From Sindora glabra (taxonomy: Eukaryota > Streptophyta > Magnoliopsida > Fabales > Fabaceae), in contig CM035233.1 in assembly GCA_020226215.1 (NCBI GenBank), positions 2,914,001 to 2,978,000 on the forward strand: a stretch of 64,000 bases of DNA, in the 5' to 3' direction. Of this stretch, positions 34,301 through 47,900 are shown piece after piece (the stretch's first letter is position 1; each line of letters begins with the position of its first letter). A program made the translations under genes and the position numbers. The notes beneath the pieces were generated by a model. It ran no database searches, was not told the origin of the DNA, and saw only the letters and a program-made list of their open reading frames with translations.

Positions 34301-35000
34301 AAATGTGGCGTAACAAGAATTTAAAGGTGGCAATTTAAAATGCAAACATAGCACAACAAGAATTTAAAAGCAAAAATTTTAAAAGCAAACGTGGCGTAGT
34401 AGGAACTTAAAAGTAGGAATTTAAAATGTGAACATAGTACCATCGAAATTTAAAATGCGAACGTAGCACAGTAAGAATTTAAAATATGAATATGGCATAA
34501 CAAAAAATTTAAGGTAGGAATTTAAAATACAAACATAATGCAACAGGAATTTAACATGCAAACATAGTGTAGTGAGGATTCAAAAACAAAAATTTAAAAT
34601 GCAAACATGGTGCAATAGAAAATTAAAGATAGGAATTAAAAATGTGAATATGGTGCAGCCGGAAATTAAAGGTTGAATTTTAAATACAAACACGGTGCAA
34701 TAAGAATTTAAAGGCGAGAATTTAACATGCAAACATGGCTTAGCAAGAATTTAAAAATAAAATTTAAAAATGCGAATGTGATGTAATAAGAAATTAAATG
34801 TAAGCATTTAACATGTGAATATGGCACAACAGGAATTTAAAATACAAATGTAGCGAAATAGGAATTTAAAAGCGTGAATTTAAAATGTGAATGTGTAACA
34901 GAAATTTAAAGGCAAAAATTTAAGTTGCAAACATAACACATCAGGAATTTAAAAATAGAAATCTAAATTGTGAATGTGGCGCAGTAGAAATTAAAAATGA
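34301..35000. repeat. Degenerate minisatellite, 43-bp unit with 29-bp short variants
   Basis: About eighteen units with the core AAACATGGCACAACAGGAAT followed by TTAAAAGTAGGAATTTAAAATGC. Full units are 43 bp. Several (for example near 34430, 34460 and 34547) lack 14 bp (AAAAGTAGGAATTT) and are 29 bp. The array directly abuts the 18-bp array and shares its AATTTAAA core, so one may have evolved from the other. Confidence 0.9.
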
Positions 35001-36031
35001 TAGCTTTTTTTTTTAGGAGTGATAAAGTAAAATGGCTTTGGAATTAAAACACATACAATATTAAAAGGTTGAAGACATTTTTTTTTGTGATGAGAAATAA
35101 GAAGATTATAAATAAAAAATCAGATATATTTGGAATTTAAGAGATAGAAAGTTAAAAAATTATTGATTTTTTTGAGGAATGAAAGAGAAAGATTGCAAAT
35201 GAAAATGAAGTGTATTTTGGAATTCAAAAGATGGGAAACTAAAAGGCAAATTACTTTTTTTTATAAAAAAAAAGAATAAAATTGTAATTTTATATATAAG
35301 TTACATTTCCAAAAAAAATGGAAAATTAAAAGACAAGTGACTTTTTCTAACAAATAATATGAACATAGATTTAACAAAGTAGGAAAAAATTAAGTTATAG
35401 TCAAAAAGTAAATGGTGTTGAGAATAACTTTGCCTTTTGAAGTACTAAGGTATCTCCTTAATATTTAAAAGTGGTAGGATATTGCAAGATAATTGAAAGT
35501 GCATCATATCTTTTTACAAAGAGATAGGCATTGAGTACCACTGCAACCATTAATAATGCATTGCCATATGAGAAAGACATCAATGGAAAATGTAGTAAAC
35601 ATGCAATGGAAAACATAATTTTAAATATTTGACAAACATGTCTACATAGACTTAATAAAATACATTAAAACCCAAGCAAATATAGAAAATTTGCCCCAGT
35701 TTTATATGGGTATGTCATTCCAAAATTAAAATATGAGAAACTTATTGCATTGCTTGGATTTTCAATCATTTACAATAAACAAATTAAAAAATGCCTTAAG
35801 GTTAAGCCCTTGATACACTATAAATAATTCTTAATAAATCATCTATTTCATGTTGAGCTTATATTATAGATAAAAATGAAAACATGTTATCTTTCATTTC
35901 TCTGCACATTATCCTAAATTAATGATTCTTAATATTTAGAGATTCTAAGAATTTTTCCTTACTAAAATATAGTGCTTGCTTTTTCAATGATAAAAATATT
36001 TTATTTGTCTTATTTAACATAATCAACTATT
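35001..36031. other. Unclassified repeat-like DNA upstream of the complete copia element
   Basis: No gene. Starts with a T-run, then A-rich blocks. The phrase AAATTTGCCCCAGTTTTAT at about 35690 is a phrase I associate with non-coding parts of large plant gypsy or LARD-type elements. No boundaries identified. Confidence 0.3.
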
Positions 36032-36036
36032 AACTA

Positions 36037-37634
36037 TGTTGATATGTGTCCCAGGAGCCAATTATAAGATGATTGTAATAATGCATAATTTATTATATTT
36101 TATTTTAGGTAATGCAATTATTATATTTTTTATTTCAATTTCGCACACTTTATAACTTAATATAATAATTATTCCTAGAATAATTTTAATATTCTTAAAA
36201 TATCCTTGGTCGAGTATTACTGCAAAATGGATAGCAATAGTACATCAAGATTAACATGTATGGTGACTAATGATTGTGAATCATGAATATGTGATGTCAA
36301 TACATGGGTACATTATTAATAAATAGATGTACTAGACTGACCTGCTATGAGAATACTATATGGATTAACAAATGTCATTAGCTATTCATATGACCACAAT
36401 GCAAGTAGTTTTTTAATGTGAAGTTACTACGGTTCCTTATATGAGGAGTTATATATTTTGATGTTGTCCTATGTCACCCTTTAATTGAGATGATGTGTAA
36501 GGTATTGATCTAGTGTATTACAAATCATGCTAAGGGATGTGAGTGATATAGAAGAGATTTTATTCTTCCTATATAAAAGGAGTAATATCCTTAGGCTTCC
36601 TTGATTGAGTGAGACTAATAAGTATATGGTCATGCTCAAATGAATCAATATATGATATTTATCATTTGCTTGAGTTATTCTACTTGATATTAAGAAATAT
36701 AGATCAAATATTGATGAGAATGACATACTTCATGCCTCTACTTCAATTTGGATATCTTTATAAAATGGACTTTGTTGTAGAGTGTTACTTACACATTAGG
36801 TGGATATCAAATCATAAACATTCTCACTAATTGAGTGGTAGTGATGTATTACTAGATATTACTCACTGTTTATAGTCCATCGATAGGCTCATTACTAATG
36901 TAGTAAGAATCCACATAGTCACATAAAAGGAGTAAGAATGAGACAGTAATTAATTAAATTTTAGTTAAACTCAAATCCTATTAATCAAGATTATTATTTA
37001 GTGCATATATATATTATTAAAGTAATAACATATATATTCACATAATATATGATATATTATGTGATATTATTTGATATTAAAGTAATATCAAATAATTATA
37101 TCATTTTATATTAGATAATAATATTATAGGATAATGTTATTATCTAATAATATTTAGTTATTAATATTAAGGTAATATTAGATAACTAACAAATAAGCCT
37201 TATCTCTCCTCACTTTTACAATGATAGGGATAAGATTTTAATTTTTAAGTTAAATTAAAAAAAGATGTAGTTTCCTAGTTGGACTAAGAAAGTGATGTGT
37301 ATAAGTTCTATAAAAAGCATGAAGGCATCACTTCTTACAAAAATAATAATAAGCTACCACTAAAATAGGTTAAAACACATAAAATGCTAATCCCTTGTAA
37401 GAAAGACATCTCCTAACAGATTCATGAGAGATTGAGAGGTCATCATTCACTCCATATGGATATTGTAGAGGCACGACCACTTGACTATACTTATGATTTG
37501 TGGACTACACTCCAAGAGGTAATCCTTATGATATTGATCTATATCCCTGTGTATAGATTCTAGGAAGGTTTCACATATATAATTTTGAAAATCTATTTTT
37601 TTTACTACATTATATGATACATGTGAACCCAACA
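36037..37634 (+). mobile_element. 5' LTR of copia-1, 1598 bp
   Basis: Starts TGTTGATATGTGTCCCAGGA and ends GTGAACCCAACA. It contains a first TATATAA at 36570 and the conserved TATAAAAA at 37309. The AT-rich block at 36990-37190 is made of repeated ATATTA/TAATAT words that form many short inverted repeats. Confidence 0.9.
37309..37316 (+). promoter_or_regulatory. TATA box of the copia-1 5' LTR
   Basis: TATAAAAA precedes GCATGAAGGCATCA. This word pair is conserved in all three LTRs of the family here, unlike the other TATA-like words, so it is the best promoter candidate. It places the R/U5 boundary within the last 300 bp. Confidence 0.55.
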
Positions 37635-37635
37635 A

Positions 37636-37647
37636 TGGTATAGGAGC
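37636..37647 (+). other. Primer binding site of copia-1 (initiator tRNA-Met type)
   Basis: TGGTATAGGAGC lies one base after the LTR end. The standard plant copia site complementary to initiator tRNA-Met is TGGTATCAGAGC, so two adjacent bases have changed. Confidence 0.85.
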
Positions 37648-37998
37648 ATTGGATATGCATACCTAGATTTTATCTTTTGTTTCTATGATTTATGTGTTAA
37701 TTTAAATTATGCATACATGATTATATCTTTTATTTCTATGATTTTTATGTTAATTTAAATATTATATGCGTCTTTTTAAAAGAACATAGTATTTCAAAGG
37801 CATAAAATTTTTATGCTACTATTGTGTGATTAACATAAGAAAAACATAGATTATCTATATGATTTCATTATGCAATTTTGGGCAATTTTTTATAGCTGCA
37901 GCGTCTTTAAGGTATAAAACATCTATGCTATTTGCCTTATAGTCACGATCTTGATGATGTTAGTATTATGAAGTATTCATTGGATATATAGTGTATAT

Positions 37999-38040
<42 letters not shown>

Positions 38041-38409
38041 CTGCCTATGCCATAGATCATTCCACCATTGCCATAGTACAAGAAAAAATTATAGTGATTC
38101 ATAGATCTGTGTCCCTAAAAGCCATAGATCTATGTTCTTTAATGGCAAGGGAATTACCATATAGCATGATGGGGTCATGCTATAATACCAAGAGTTAGTA
38201 TGTGAAAAAAATGAATTTTGTTGACCTTTTTAAGGGCTCCACCCTTGATACCCTGTAAGGGTGCTGCCCTTAACCTCGTCTGCTAATCAGCTAGTAGGAT
38301 CATCATGCTAACTCTGTGTAGGGTTCAAAAATCATTTTTGTTTATAAGTTATTGTCCTAAAACAAGATTTTGATAATTTATTATATAAAATATATATGTC
38401 ATCTATCTT

Positions 38410-38471
<62 letters not shown>

Positions 38472-39468
38472 TAATTGTGGCATATAATGCATGATTATAT
38501 TACATAGTATGGCCCTTGGAGTTTTGTGGATGGATTTTAACTATGACCTATGTGTTGTGCCTTTCTCCTTTTTTATGTATATTCTTTTTTCATCTCACTT
38601 CCCCTAAATATAACTCAAGGTTTCTACTTTAAAATTGTATTCATAATAGAGCATCTTAGGGTAATATAAGGAGAAGTTGAGAAGTTTAGCACAAAGAAAA
38701 GTTAAGGAGTTAGTTTAGGAATATTATTAAAAAATAGGATTTTGAGGTCATACTATGTATCATTTTAATATCTTTATTATATGATAATATATGATAAGCA
38801 TGCATTTACTTTATGATAGCATGCATATGATTATTTTATCCATTGTATAATATATGCAATGTTGTATTTTATTTATATGATGTATGAGATATGCTATATA
38901 TAACGTATGAGTAAGTAGGCTAATTACTAGTGAGATCTAATTAATTTAAATCTCTTATCTGAAATATTAAGTCAATATTAATTAATGATGCCTTTCAATG
39001 CTTGGCACTCGTCAAGACCTTAATTCGACATGGGATAGGTTTGCCAAACAAAGTACCTCATTTATCTAGTTAAGACGTGACTTGATAATAGTGATATCCA
39101 ATTGTCAAACATTAGGTCTAACTTAACTAGGTTTCCTGAATAGGATTAGGACCTAGAGGTATAAAGTTAGGGCTTTAGTTCATAAGATAGACTAGAATAA
39201 GTGTTATTCACCTAACTATCTAAGAGTTGTATATGATGCAATTGACAAATGTTGCCTACCTAAATCTTAAGTGATTAACTAAAGCTGACTTAAGACCTAA
39301 TTAAATATGGATCTTGGCCTATTAGAAAGTACTGACAATATGATTTTTTAAATTAATAGTGAGGCCTATTAATTTGAATGAAATAGTAGGGAGGTGCATT
39401 TAATAAAAAACCTTATTAATTGTTTAAAACTTAATACTTACTTTACATATTTTTGTCATAGATAACCA
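37648..39468 (+). other. Long leader of copia-1 with two (AT)n arrays
   Basis: 1.8 kb of untranslated leader. AT arrays lie at about 38002-38038 and 38412-38468. A short pair of direct repeats (TATCTTTT(A/G)TTTCTATGATTT) occurs at 37671 and 37726. A CCATAGATC word recurs near 38050 and 38120. No gene is visible. Confidence 0.7.
38412..38468. repeat. (AT)28 microsatellite
   Basis: 57 bp of uninterrupted AT, the longest microsatellite in the window. Able to extrude as a cruciform and prone to length change. A second run of about 37 bp lies at 38002-38038. Confidence 0.95.
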
Positions 39469-42400
39469 ATGGCTAATGCATCGAATAACTTATCACTGCA
39501 ATTGGTCCTTGAGAAGGATAAACTAAATGGGACAAACTTCACGAACTAGTATAGGAATTTGAGGATAGTCTTCAAACATGAGCGAAAAATGTATGTCCTT
39601 AGAGAAACCTGTTCCTTAACGACTTAAAGCTAATACCCTATGTGTTCAAAATGATACTTATAAGAAGCATCATGATGACACTTTCGATATGGGTTTCCTC
39701 ATGTTGGCCATTATGCACTTTAAGCTTCAAAAGAAATATGAGAACATGGAAGTTTATGACATGCTTGAGCATCTTAAGAAGCTTTATGAATGTCAAGCTC
39801 GACATGACAGGTTTAAGGTGACCAAAGCATTATTTCAATGCAAACTAGAAAAAGGAAACCCTATAGGGCCTCACATATTCAAAATGATTGGGCATGTTGA
39901 GAACTTTAAGAGGTTGGATCCTTTTTTAGGCTAAGAGTTAGCCATTGACTTAATTCTACAATCATTGCCACAAAGTTATAGTCAATTTGTCATGAATTAC
40001 AATATGAATGAAATTGACAAACCACTATCAAAACTATTAAGCATGTTAAGAACTATTAAATAAAATTTTCAAAAGGCTAAACCTAAAATCATAATGATGG
40101 TTTAAAAAGGCAAGAGCAAAGGCAAGGGTAATAATAAAAAGGATTCCAAATCTAAGGGTAAGCCCAAGTTAAGTCTTTTACACTAAAACCTAAAGAGGGT
40201 ATGGCTAAAGAAAGGAAATGCTTCCATTGCAGTGAAACTGAACTTTAGAAAAGAAACTGCAAGGTTTATATAGAAGATATAAAAAAGAAGAAAGGAAGTA
40301 AGACTTCTGCTTTAGGTATTTATGTTATAGAAATTAATGTTTCTACTTCTATATATTGGGTATTAAATACTAGATGTAGTTCTCATATTTATACTAATTT
40401 ACAAGAATTCCAAAGGAGTAAGACTCTAGCTAAAGGTGAAGTGGATCCTATGAGTTAGTAATGGAGTAAAAGTTGCTACCCTAACTATGGGAACATATCA
40501 TCTATCCCTGTTATCTGGTTTAGTAATTGAATTAGAGGATTGTCATTTTGTGCCTGTTATCAGCAGGAATATTATTTCTATTTCTTATTTGGACAAAAAT
40601 TGATTTTTCATTTTTAATAAAGGATAAAAAATTTTTAGTTTATTTAAATAAAGTATTTTATTGTAATGTATAAATGTTCAATGGACTCTATATTCTTGAT
40701 CTTGAAATGCCTTTTTATGATATAAACATTAAGTAATTTAAATTAAATAATTTAAATCCAACCTATCTCTAATATTACTGTTTAAGCCATATAAATGAGA
40801 ACCACATATCCAAGCTCTATAAAGATAGACTTTTGGATCCATTTGATTTTGAATCATATGATATATGTGAATCTTATTTATTAGGCAAGATGTAAGGCTC
40901 CATTCACTGGACATAGTGAAAGGGCCTAATAATCTATTGGGTCTCATACATAGTGATGTATGTGGGCCTATTAGTTCATCCACTAGAGAAGGTTTTCAAT
41001 ACTTTATTACATTTACTGATGATTTCAATAGATATGGATATGTGTATCTTATAAACACAAATCAGATTCCTTTAAAAAGTTTAAAGAATTCAAGAATGAA
41101 GTACAAAACTAACTTTAATAAAAGTATTAAAACACTTCAATTAGATCGAGGTGGAGAATAGTTAAGTCAAAAATTTGATGACTATCTAAAGTAATGTGGT
41201 ATAGTATCACAACTCACTCCATCTGGAACACTACAAGTGGAATAATGTCTCAATAAAGGAGGAATCATACCTTATTAGATATAGTGTGATCTATAATGAA
41301 TTATGCAGATCTTCTAACTTCCTTTTGGGGGCATTCTTTAGAGACAACTGCTTTTATGCTCAAATATGTTCCCCCTAAAATGGTTTCAAAAGACTTTATA
41401 TAAGGTGTGGACTGGGAAATATCCCAGCCTACCTTTTATGAAAATTTAGGATTGTGAGGCTTATGTAATATATCAAGCCTTTGATAAGCTTGGATCAGAT
41501 AAGTGCTACTTTGTAAGGCATCCTAAGTAAACCAAGGGATCATATTTCCACAATCAGTTCTAAAGGCAAAATGTTTGTCGCACAAATTGGTATTTTTTTT
41601 AAAAAAAAGTTTATCTTAATGAAAAATAGTGGAAGGAGAATAGAAATTGAAAAAGTTCAAAACTTACAAAGTAACATCAAACCTATAATAGAGCTTGAAT
41701 ATAGACCACAAGAGGCTTGTGACTTAAGAACTAGCCTCAAGTAACATAAGGCTTATCTAGGTTTAGGCTGAGAAATATGGATTTCTTGTCACTCAATATG
41801 GTGATACCAAGAAGCTATTAAAGGGCTAGACTTTGAGAAATAGACTTGAGGTAATAAGATTCGAGATGGATTCCATGTATGCTAACCAAGTATAAACTTT
41901 GGTTAACCTACCTAAAGAGGTAAAATCTATTAGGTGCAAGTGGGTTTTCAAGAAGAAAACCAACATGGATAGTGACGATTAGTTGTAAAAGGTTATAGGC
42001 AAGTTTATAGTATAGACTATGATGAGACTTATTTCCTAGTTGCCTTGCTTAAATCCATCCAAATCTTACTTACCATTGTAGCTTTTTATGATTATGAAAA
42101 TCTAACAGATGGATGTCAAAACTACTTTTCTTAATAGAAAGCTTCTTGAGGATGTGTACATGACACAACCTAAGGGTTTTATCACTCTTGAAAATGTTAG
42201 GAAAGATATGTAAGATGCAATGATACATTTATAGATTAAAACAAGCTTCATGAAGTTGGAATCTTTGTTTTGATAAGGTAATTAAAGAATTTAGTTTCAT
42301 AAAAAATGAAAGTAAATCTTGTGTTTATAAAAAGGGTTAGTGGGGGCATAATTATTTTTATTATATTGTATGTGGACAACATACTACTTATCGGAAATGA

Positions 42401-43358
42401 TATCCTTACACTATAGACTATAAATACTTAGTTAAGGAATTATTTCTTGATAAAAGACCTAGGTGAAATTGCCTATATATTAGGTATTAGGATCTATAGA
42501 GATAGGTCAAGAAAATTGCTTGGCCTAAGTAAGAGTGCATACATAGATAAAGTGTCAAAACATTTCAACATGCAAGAATTCAAAAATGGAATTTTTGCCT
42601 ATCTCACATGATATAAATTTATCCAAAGCTCAGCATCCTATGACACTAAGATGAAAGGGACCATATGAATAAGATACCATATGAATCAGTAATTGGATCT
42701 ATCATGTATGTCATGCTATGTAGTTCATCCTGATGTCTTGTATGCCTTAAGCATGATGAGTAGGTAGCAAGTCAAATCCTAGGCGAACCTCATTGCATTA
42801 TTGTTAAGAATATCCTTAAGTACTTGTGAAGAACCAAGGATTCATTCTTAATATATGGAGGTAAGGAAGAACTTATTGTATAAAGGATTATACTAATGCC
42901 AGTTTCTAATATGATAAGGATGACTTTATATCACAATTAAGTTATGTATTTTGCCTAAATAATGGTGTTGTATATTGGAAGAGTTTAGTGCAGGAAATAG
43001 TGGCTGATTCTACTACAGAGGCTGAGTATATTGCTACCTCTAATGCATTAAAGGAGGTTATTTGGATTAAAAAGTTCATTATTGAACTTGGCATTGTTCC
43101 TAACATTACAAACCCAATGAATCTTTTGTGATAACAATAAGGCCATTAGACAAGCTAAGGAACCCAAATCTCACTAACAATCCAAGTATATATTTTGACG
43201 CTTCCATCTTACTCATGAAATCATTGATAGAAGGAGATATGAATATATGTAAAGTACTAACAGCCGATAATACCACCAACCCACTAACTAAGCCTCTGGT
43301 GCAGAAAAAACATGATTGTCATATTAGGTCACTAGGTATTAGATTCATAAGTGATTAG
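39469..43358 (+). pseudogene. copia-1 gag-pol relic
   Basis: Starts MANASNNLSLQLVLEKDKLN, the usual copia gag opening. A gag core at 39689-39934 contains MLEHLKKLYECQARHDRF. A zinc knuckle near 40219 (CFHCSETEL, stop, KRNCK) has lost its His and Trp. The protease motif near 40359 reads WVLNTRCSSHI where WVLDTGCSSHI is expected. The integrase reads LLGLIHSDVCGPISS and TDDFNRYGYVYL (40940-41060), then TLQLDRGGE. RT begins MDVKTTFLN at 42110, with the active site reading YVDN near 42370. RNase H ends with CDNNKAI (43127), and the protein end DPLTKPLVQKKHDCHIRSLG leads to a stop at 43358. Dozens of stops and frameshifts. The catalytic residues of protease and RT are lost. Confidence 0.9.
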
Positions 43359-43368
43359 CTCTAGTCTT

Positions 43369-43378
43369 AGTGGGATAT
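43369..43378 (+). other. Polypurine tract of copia-1
   Basis: AGTGGGATAT directly precedes the 3' LTR. The usual copia form is AGTGGGAGAT. Confidence 0.75.
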
Positions 43379-44955
43379 TATTAGTGTGTATCCTAGAAGC
43401 TAATTATAAGATGATTATAATAACACATAATGTATTATATTTTATTTTAGGCAATGCAATTATTATATTTTTTATTTTATTTTTGTCTAATTTATAACAT
43501 AATATAATAATTATCCTTAGAATAGTTTTACTATTCCTAAAATGTCATTAATCGAGTATTATTATAAAAGGGATAGCAATAGTATGTCAAGATTAGCATG
43601 TATGGTGACTAATGATTGTGAATCATAAATATATGATATCAAGTTAATATATAGGTACATTATTAGTAAATAGATGTATTGAATTGACTTGCTATAAGAA
43701 TATTATATAAATTAACAAGTGTCATTAGCTATTCTCATGTGACCACAGTGCAAGTAGTCTTTTGACTTGAAGTCACTACAGTTCCTTACACGAGGAATTA
43801 CACACTTTGATGTCATCCTATGTCACCTTTAATCGAGATGAGATGTAAGACATTGATTGGGTGTGTCATGAATCATGCAAGGGATGTGAGTGATGTAGAT
43901 GAGATTTTGTTCCTCTTATATATAAGGAGTGTTATCCTTAGGCCCCTTGATTGAGTGAGATTAAGAAATAAATGACCATGCTTAAATGGATCAATATATA
44001 ATATTGATCATTTGTTTAAGTTAGTCTATTCAGTATGAAGAAATATAGATTGAACATTGACGAGAATGATACACTCCATGCCTTTAGTTTGATTTGGATA
44101 TCATTACAAAAAGGACTATGTTGCAAAGTGTTGCTCACACATTAGGTGTATGTCAAATTACAAATATTCTTACTACTTGGATGGCAGTAATATATTATTA
44201 GATATCATTCACTGTCTATAGTTCATTGATAGATCATTACTAATGTAGTAAGAACTTACAAGGTTACACAAAAAGAAGTAAGAAATAGATAGTAATTAAT
44301 TGGATTTTAATTAGACTCAAATCCTATTAATCAGACTTATTATTTAGTGCATATATATTCGTATAATATATGGTATTTTATGTGATATTATTTGATATTT
44401 AAATAATATCAGATAATTATATCATTTTATATTAGATAATTATATTATGAGATAATGTTATTATCTAATAATATTTAGTTATTAATATTAAGGTAATATT
44501 AGACAATTAATAGATAAGCTTTATCTATCCTCACTTTCATAATGATAGGGATAAGGTTTTAGTTTTTAAGTTAAATTAAAAAAGGAGGCGGTTTCCTAGT
44601 TGGATTAGGAAAGTAATATGTATAAGTTCTATAAAAAGCATAAAGGCATCATCTTTTACAAAAATAATAATAAATTGCTACCAAAATAACTTAAAATGCA
44701 CAAAATGCTTATCCCTTATGAGAAAGACGTCTCCTAACGATTCATGGGAGGTTAAGAAGTCATCATTTACCTTATGTGGATACCATAGAGGCACAATTAC
44801 TTGACTATGCTTATGATTTATGGACTGCACTCCAAGACATGATCTTTATGATATTAATCTATGTCCTTGTGCATAGATTTTAGGAAGGTTTCGCATATAT
44901 AATTTTGAAAATCTAATTTTTCTATTGTGTTATATAATACATATGAAACCTAACA
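43379..44955 (+). mobile_element. 3' LTR of copia-1, 1577 bp
   Basis: Starts TATTAGTGTGTATCCTAGAA, where the first TG has become TA, and ends ATGAAACCTAACA. It aligns with the 5' LTR throughout. A deletion in the AT-rich block near 44355 removes a piece present in the 5' copy. Confidence 0.9.
44630..44637 (+). promoter_or_regulatory. TATA box of the copia-1 3' LTR
   Basis: TATAAAAA precedes GCATAAAGGCATCA, matching the 5' LTR box at 37309. A readout promoter into 45-48 kb would start here, but nothing coding lies downstream. Confidence 0.45.
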
Positions 44956-44960
44956 GACTA

Positions 44961-47900
44961 TACATTTAAAAAACAAAAAACAAAATAAAAATAACTAAAT
45001 AAATAGAAAAGATGCAATAAGAACTGAAAAAAAAAAGAAATTTGGATAACTTTTTTTAACTTTTGAATAATTAAGTTCCTAATATAATGTCAAGTTAAAT
45101 TACATAATGAAAGAGAAAAATTATCCTAGTTTGACTTCATGTTTCATTTCATTTCTTTTCCCTTTTTTTTTTCTCCTCAAAAGATTGTTGAATAACAATA
45201 TACCAATTTGACATAAATGACAAAGGAATGGCAAAAACTTCACCACAAGAAATATAAAATCACACTAAAAAGGATTTAAAACAACAAAATCATATCGATT
45301 TAATATTCCTTTGTTTTGTTTTGTTTTGTTTTTTTTAAGTACTCCCTTGAAAGGTTTTTTTAATGTCAAGAAATATATATCTCTTAAGTTAAACTTTTTG
45401 CCTTTTTTTTAAATTTCCAAAAAAATTGCCTAGTTTCTATTTCAAAGAAAACTAAGCCTTAATGAGGTCTTTGAAAGCTTGTAATATAGCTTTGGTGAAA
45501 AAATATTGAAATAAAAGGATATTAGGCTTAAAATTAATTATCTCCTTAAAATCCATGCTCTAAATATTCTTCAAGCTCATTTTCAAAAGTTTCCCAATAA
45601 ACATTCATTTATTAAAAGATGCATGATGGTTTGTAATGTGGTTTAGAAATGTATGATGTGATTCCAAGAAAGAAAGATGTCAATGCTTAAAAATATTATG
45701 TTGGACTTCAATAAGAATCTTATATTTGATTTTTCTTTATTGTTTTCCTATTCATATTTCATAAACTTCTCCTTTTTCATTTTTATTTCCTTTTTCTTGA
45801 TTTGTATAATCCAAATTTTTTTATATTTTTCAAGATTTTCTCTTCAAGGAGATATTTCATATTTCTTTTTCTTCTTCTATCCTTTTTAGTGAATTATTTT
45901 ATTTCTTTTCTCCTTTGCCATACTGGACTGTTGTATTTCTATCAACCATTCCTTACTTTTTTTAACTTATTTTTTTCCTCCTTTTCATTGGACATGTTTA
46001 TTTCTTTCAATCATTCCCTTTATATTTTTTTTGTTTGAACCTTTCCTTTTTTTTTTTACCACGTCATTTCTTTAATTCTTAGTGAGCTTAGGTGGAAATT
46101 ACATTAGGTTAAGAAAAATTTAGGCACTAAAGGGGTAAACAAATGATAAAGAGTGTTTATGTAGTTGTTAAAAAAAGAATCCTTTTTTTACATTTGAATG
46201 TTTGACATAAAAGTATTTTTTAAAACTAACCTTCCTAGAAATCAAGGATTTTAGTTGAAAGAAATCAATACCTTTAATCTTAAAGGGATAATAAATGATT
46301 AACCCTTTTTATGCTTAGATAAATAAGAAAATACTTTAAACCTTAAACAAACTCTGTTGATAAGACTCAAGCAACTTTTTACCTTGGATATTTTTTAGGA
46401 CATGAAATTACATCATCCTTAGATCCATACTTCTTTATATTGAGTTTACCAATTCAAAAAGGCATTAAAAATTTTATTTTTTAAATTTTTATTAAAGAAA
46501 TAAAAAATATAATATTGGTAGGGACTTTTGCTAAAGAAAAAAAAAGAATATGCATGGCATTTCACTAATAGTGTTAAATAAGATAAAATTAATATGTAAA
46601 TGGAAATTAATTGAAAAGACAAGTACTAAAAAATGAAAATTGCCAACTAAGAATATCTCATGAATATCTTTTGTGTATAAGCATTAAACCAATGATGAAT
46701 CTCGAGCTACCTTGGCCTCAAAATTCAATTCTCTTTCATTTTTTATCATTCCCATTAGTTTGGTCACTTATAATTTAATAACTTCAATTACTACATCGTC
46801 CAATTTAACCAATTCAATTTTTAAATCCTTTTTCTTTTTTTGATGTTTACTTATTTATCTATTTTCTTGACCTTATTTTTTTAATGTGCAAATTGAATTA
46901 GAAAATGCTCCTATACAACAAATTTCTCAAATTTTAAATCTTTGAAGATTTTCCATTTTATGCTAAAGTTCATGAATAATTTGAGCAAATAAATCCATCC
47001 ATTGATGACTTATAGCAAAATCTAAGATTAATTTTGATCTTTTTTATTTTTTTAATTTTATCCTAAAATGAACATAAATGTCTAACATCAAGATACGAAT
47101 GAATCGTATGATATATGAAATGACATGCTATGAAAAATTAATTAATTAAATAATGCATTTGAAAAAAAAAAGTTTTTATAATGGTCATGCTTATGATATG
47201 ATAAAAAAATGATATGAATGAAAATTAAAATCATTATAAATGATATACATGAAAATTGGAGTTATTTAAGTGATGTCTTGAAACCACATGTCATTATGAT
47301 AATTATATTAATGATGTGAGTGAATAATATGCTATGAAAGCTCAAATAATCATGATAAGGTTTTGGAATATCGTGTTATATCCTAATAACTATGCTAAGA
47401 TCAAAATAAGCATGCAAATGTTAAGGTGAAATGTATGCCTTGGTAAAAGGATGACAAAGATTGAGAAAATAGGACAAAATGATCTAAAGGTAATAATGAC
47501 ACATACATGGAGGATAATAAGTGTGGTAGGATGTGACCTTAGAAAGAAAATAGGTACAATAAAGTGATTTCATAATATAAAACAATGGAACCTATACATA
47601 TAAATAAAAAATTAAATCCATTATTTCTAACAAATAATGAAAACCATGAACCTTATGTTAACAGTTATTATTACCCCTTTGACACTTCTTAATGTTCTAT
47701 TCTTCATGCTAAGGTGGTGGCTATCATCTAGAGGTGGTTATTGGACGTCCAACTTTTAGATTATCACTTTGAAGTTTTGTTAAGAACTTCAAAACATTCC
47801 TTAGACAACATAATCTCCAACAATCACTTGATTCACCATATACCTTGGTTACAAAGTCAAATATGTTGGTTGATAGAAGACAATTATGATGATAAATCTT

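Larger units (their letters stand above)
36037..44955 (+). mobile_element. Complete but dead Ty1/copia element (copia-1), 8919 bp
   Basis: 5' LTR 36037-37634, PBS 37636, gag-pol relic 39469-43358, PPT 43369-43378, 3' LTR 43379-44955. Flanking pentamers are AACTA (36032-36036) and GACTA (44956-44960), one mismatch in five. Orientation and domain order (gag, protease, integrase, RT, RNase H) are Ty1/copia. The LTRs differ at roughly 15 percent of positions by eye over the first 300 bp, mostly transitions, so it is old. A third LTR of the family is at 1-802. Confidence 0.93.

Noticed and set aside
33930..35000. Regularly spaced repeats resembling a CRISPR array
   Set aside because: The units are directly adjacent and degenerate, with no unique spacers and no cas genes. 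The context is a plant nuclear repeat region.
37636..37647. Possible tRNA fragment near the copia leader
   Set aside because: It is the primer binding site complementary to the tRNA 3' end. No cloverleaf-forming sequence exists here or elsewhere that I could recognise.
45677..46038. Two overlapping open frames of hydrophobic protein (70 and 78 residues)
   Set aside because: They follow from a T-rich, CT-rich stretch. Composition alone gives Phe/Leu/Ser-rich frames, with no family resemblance.
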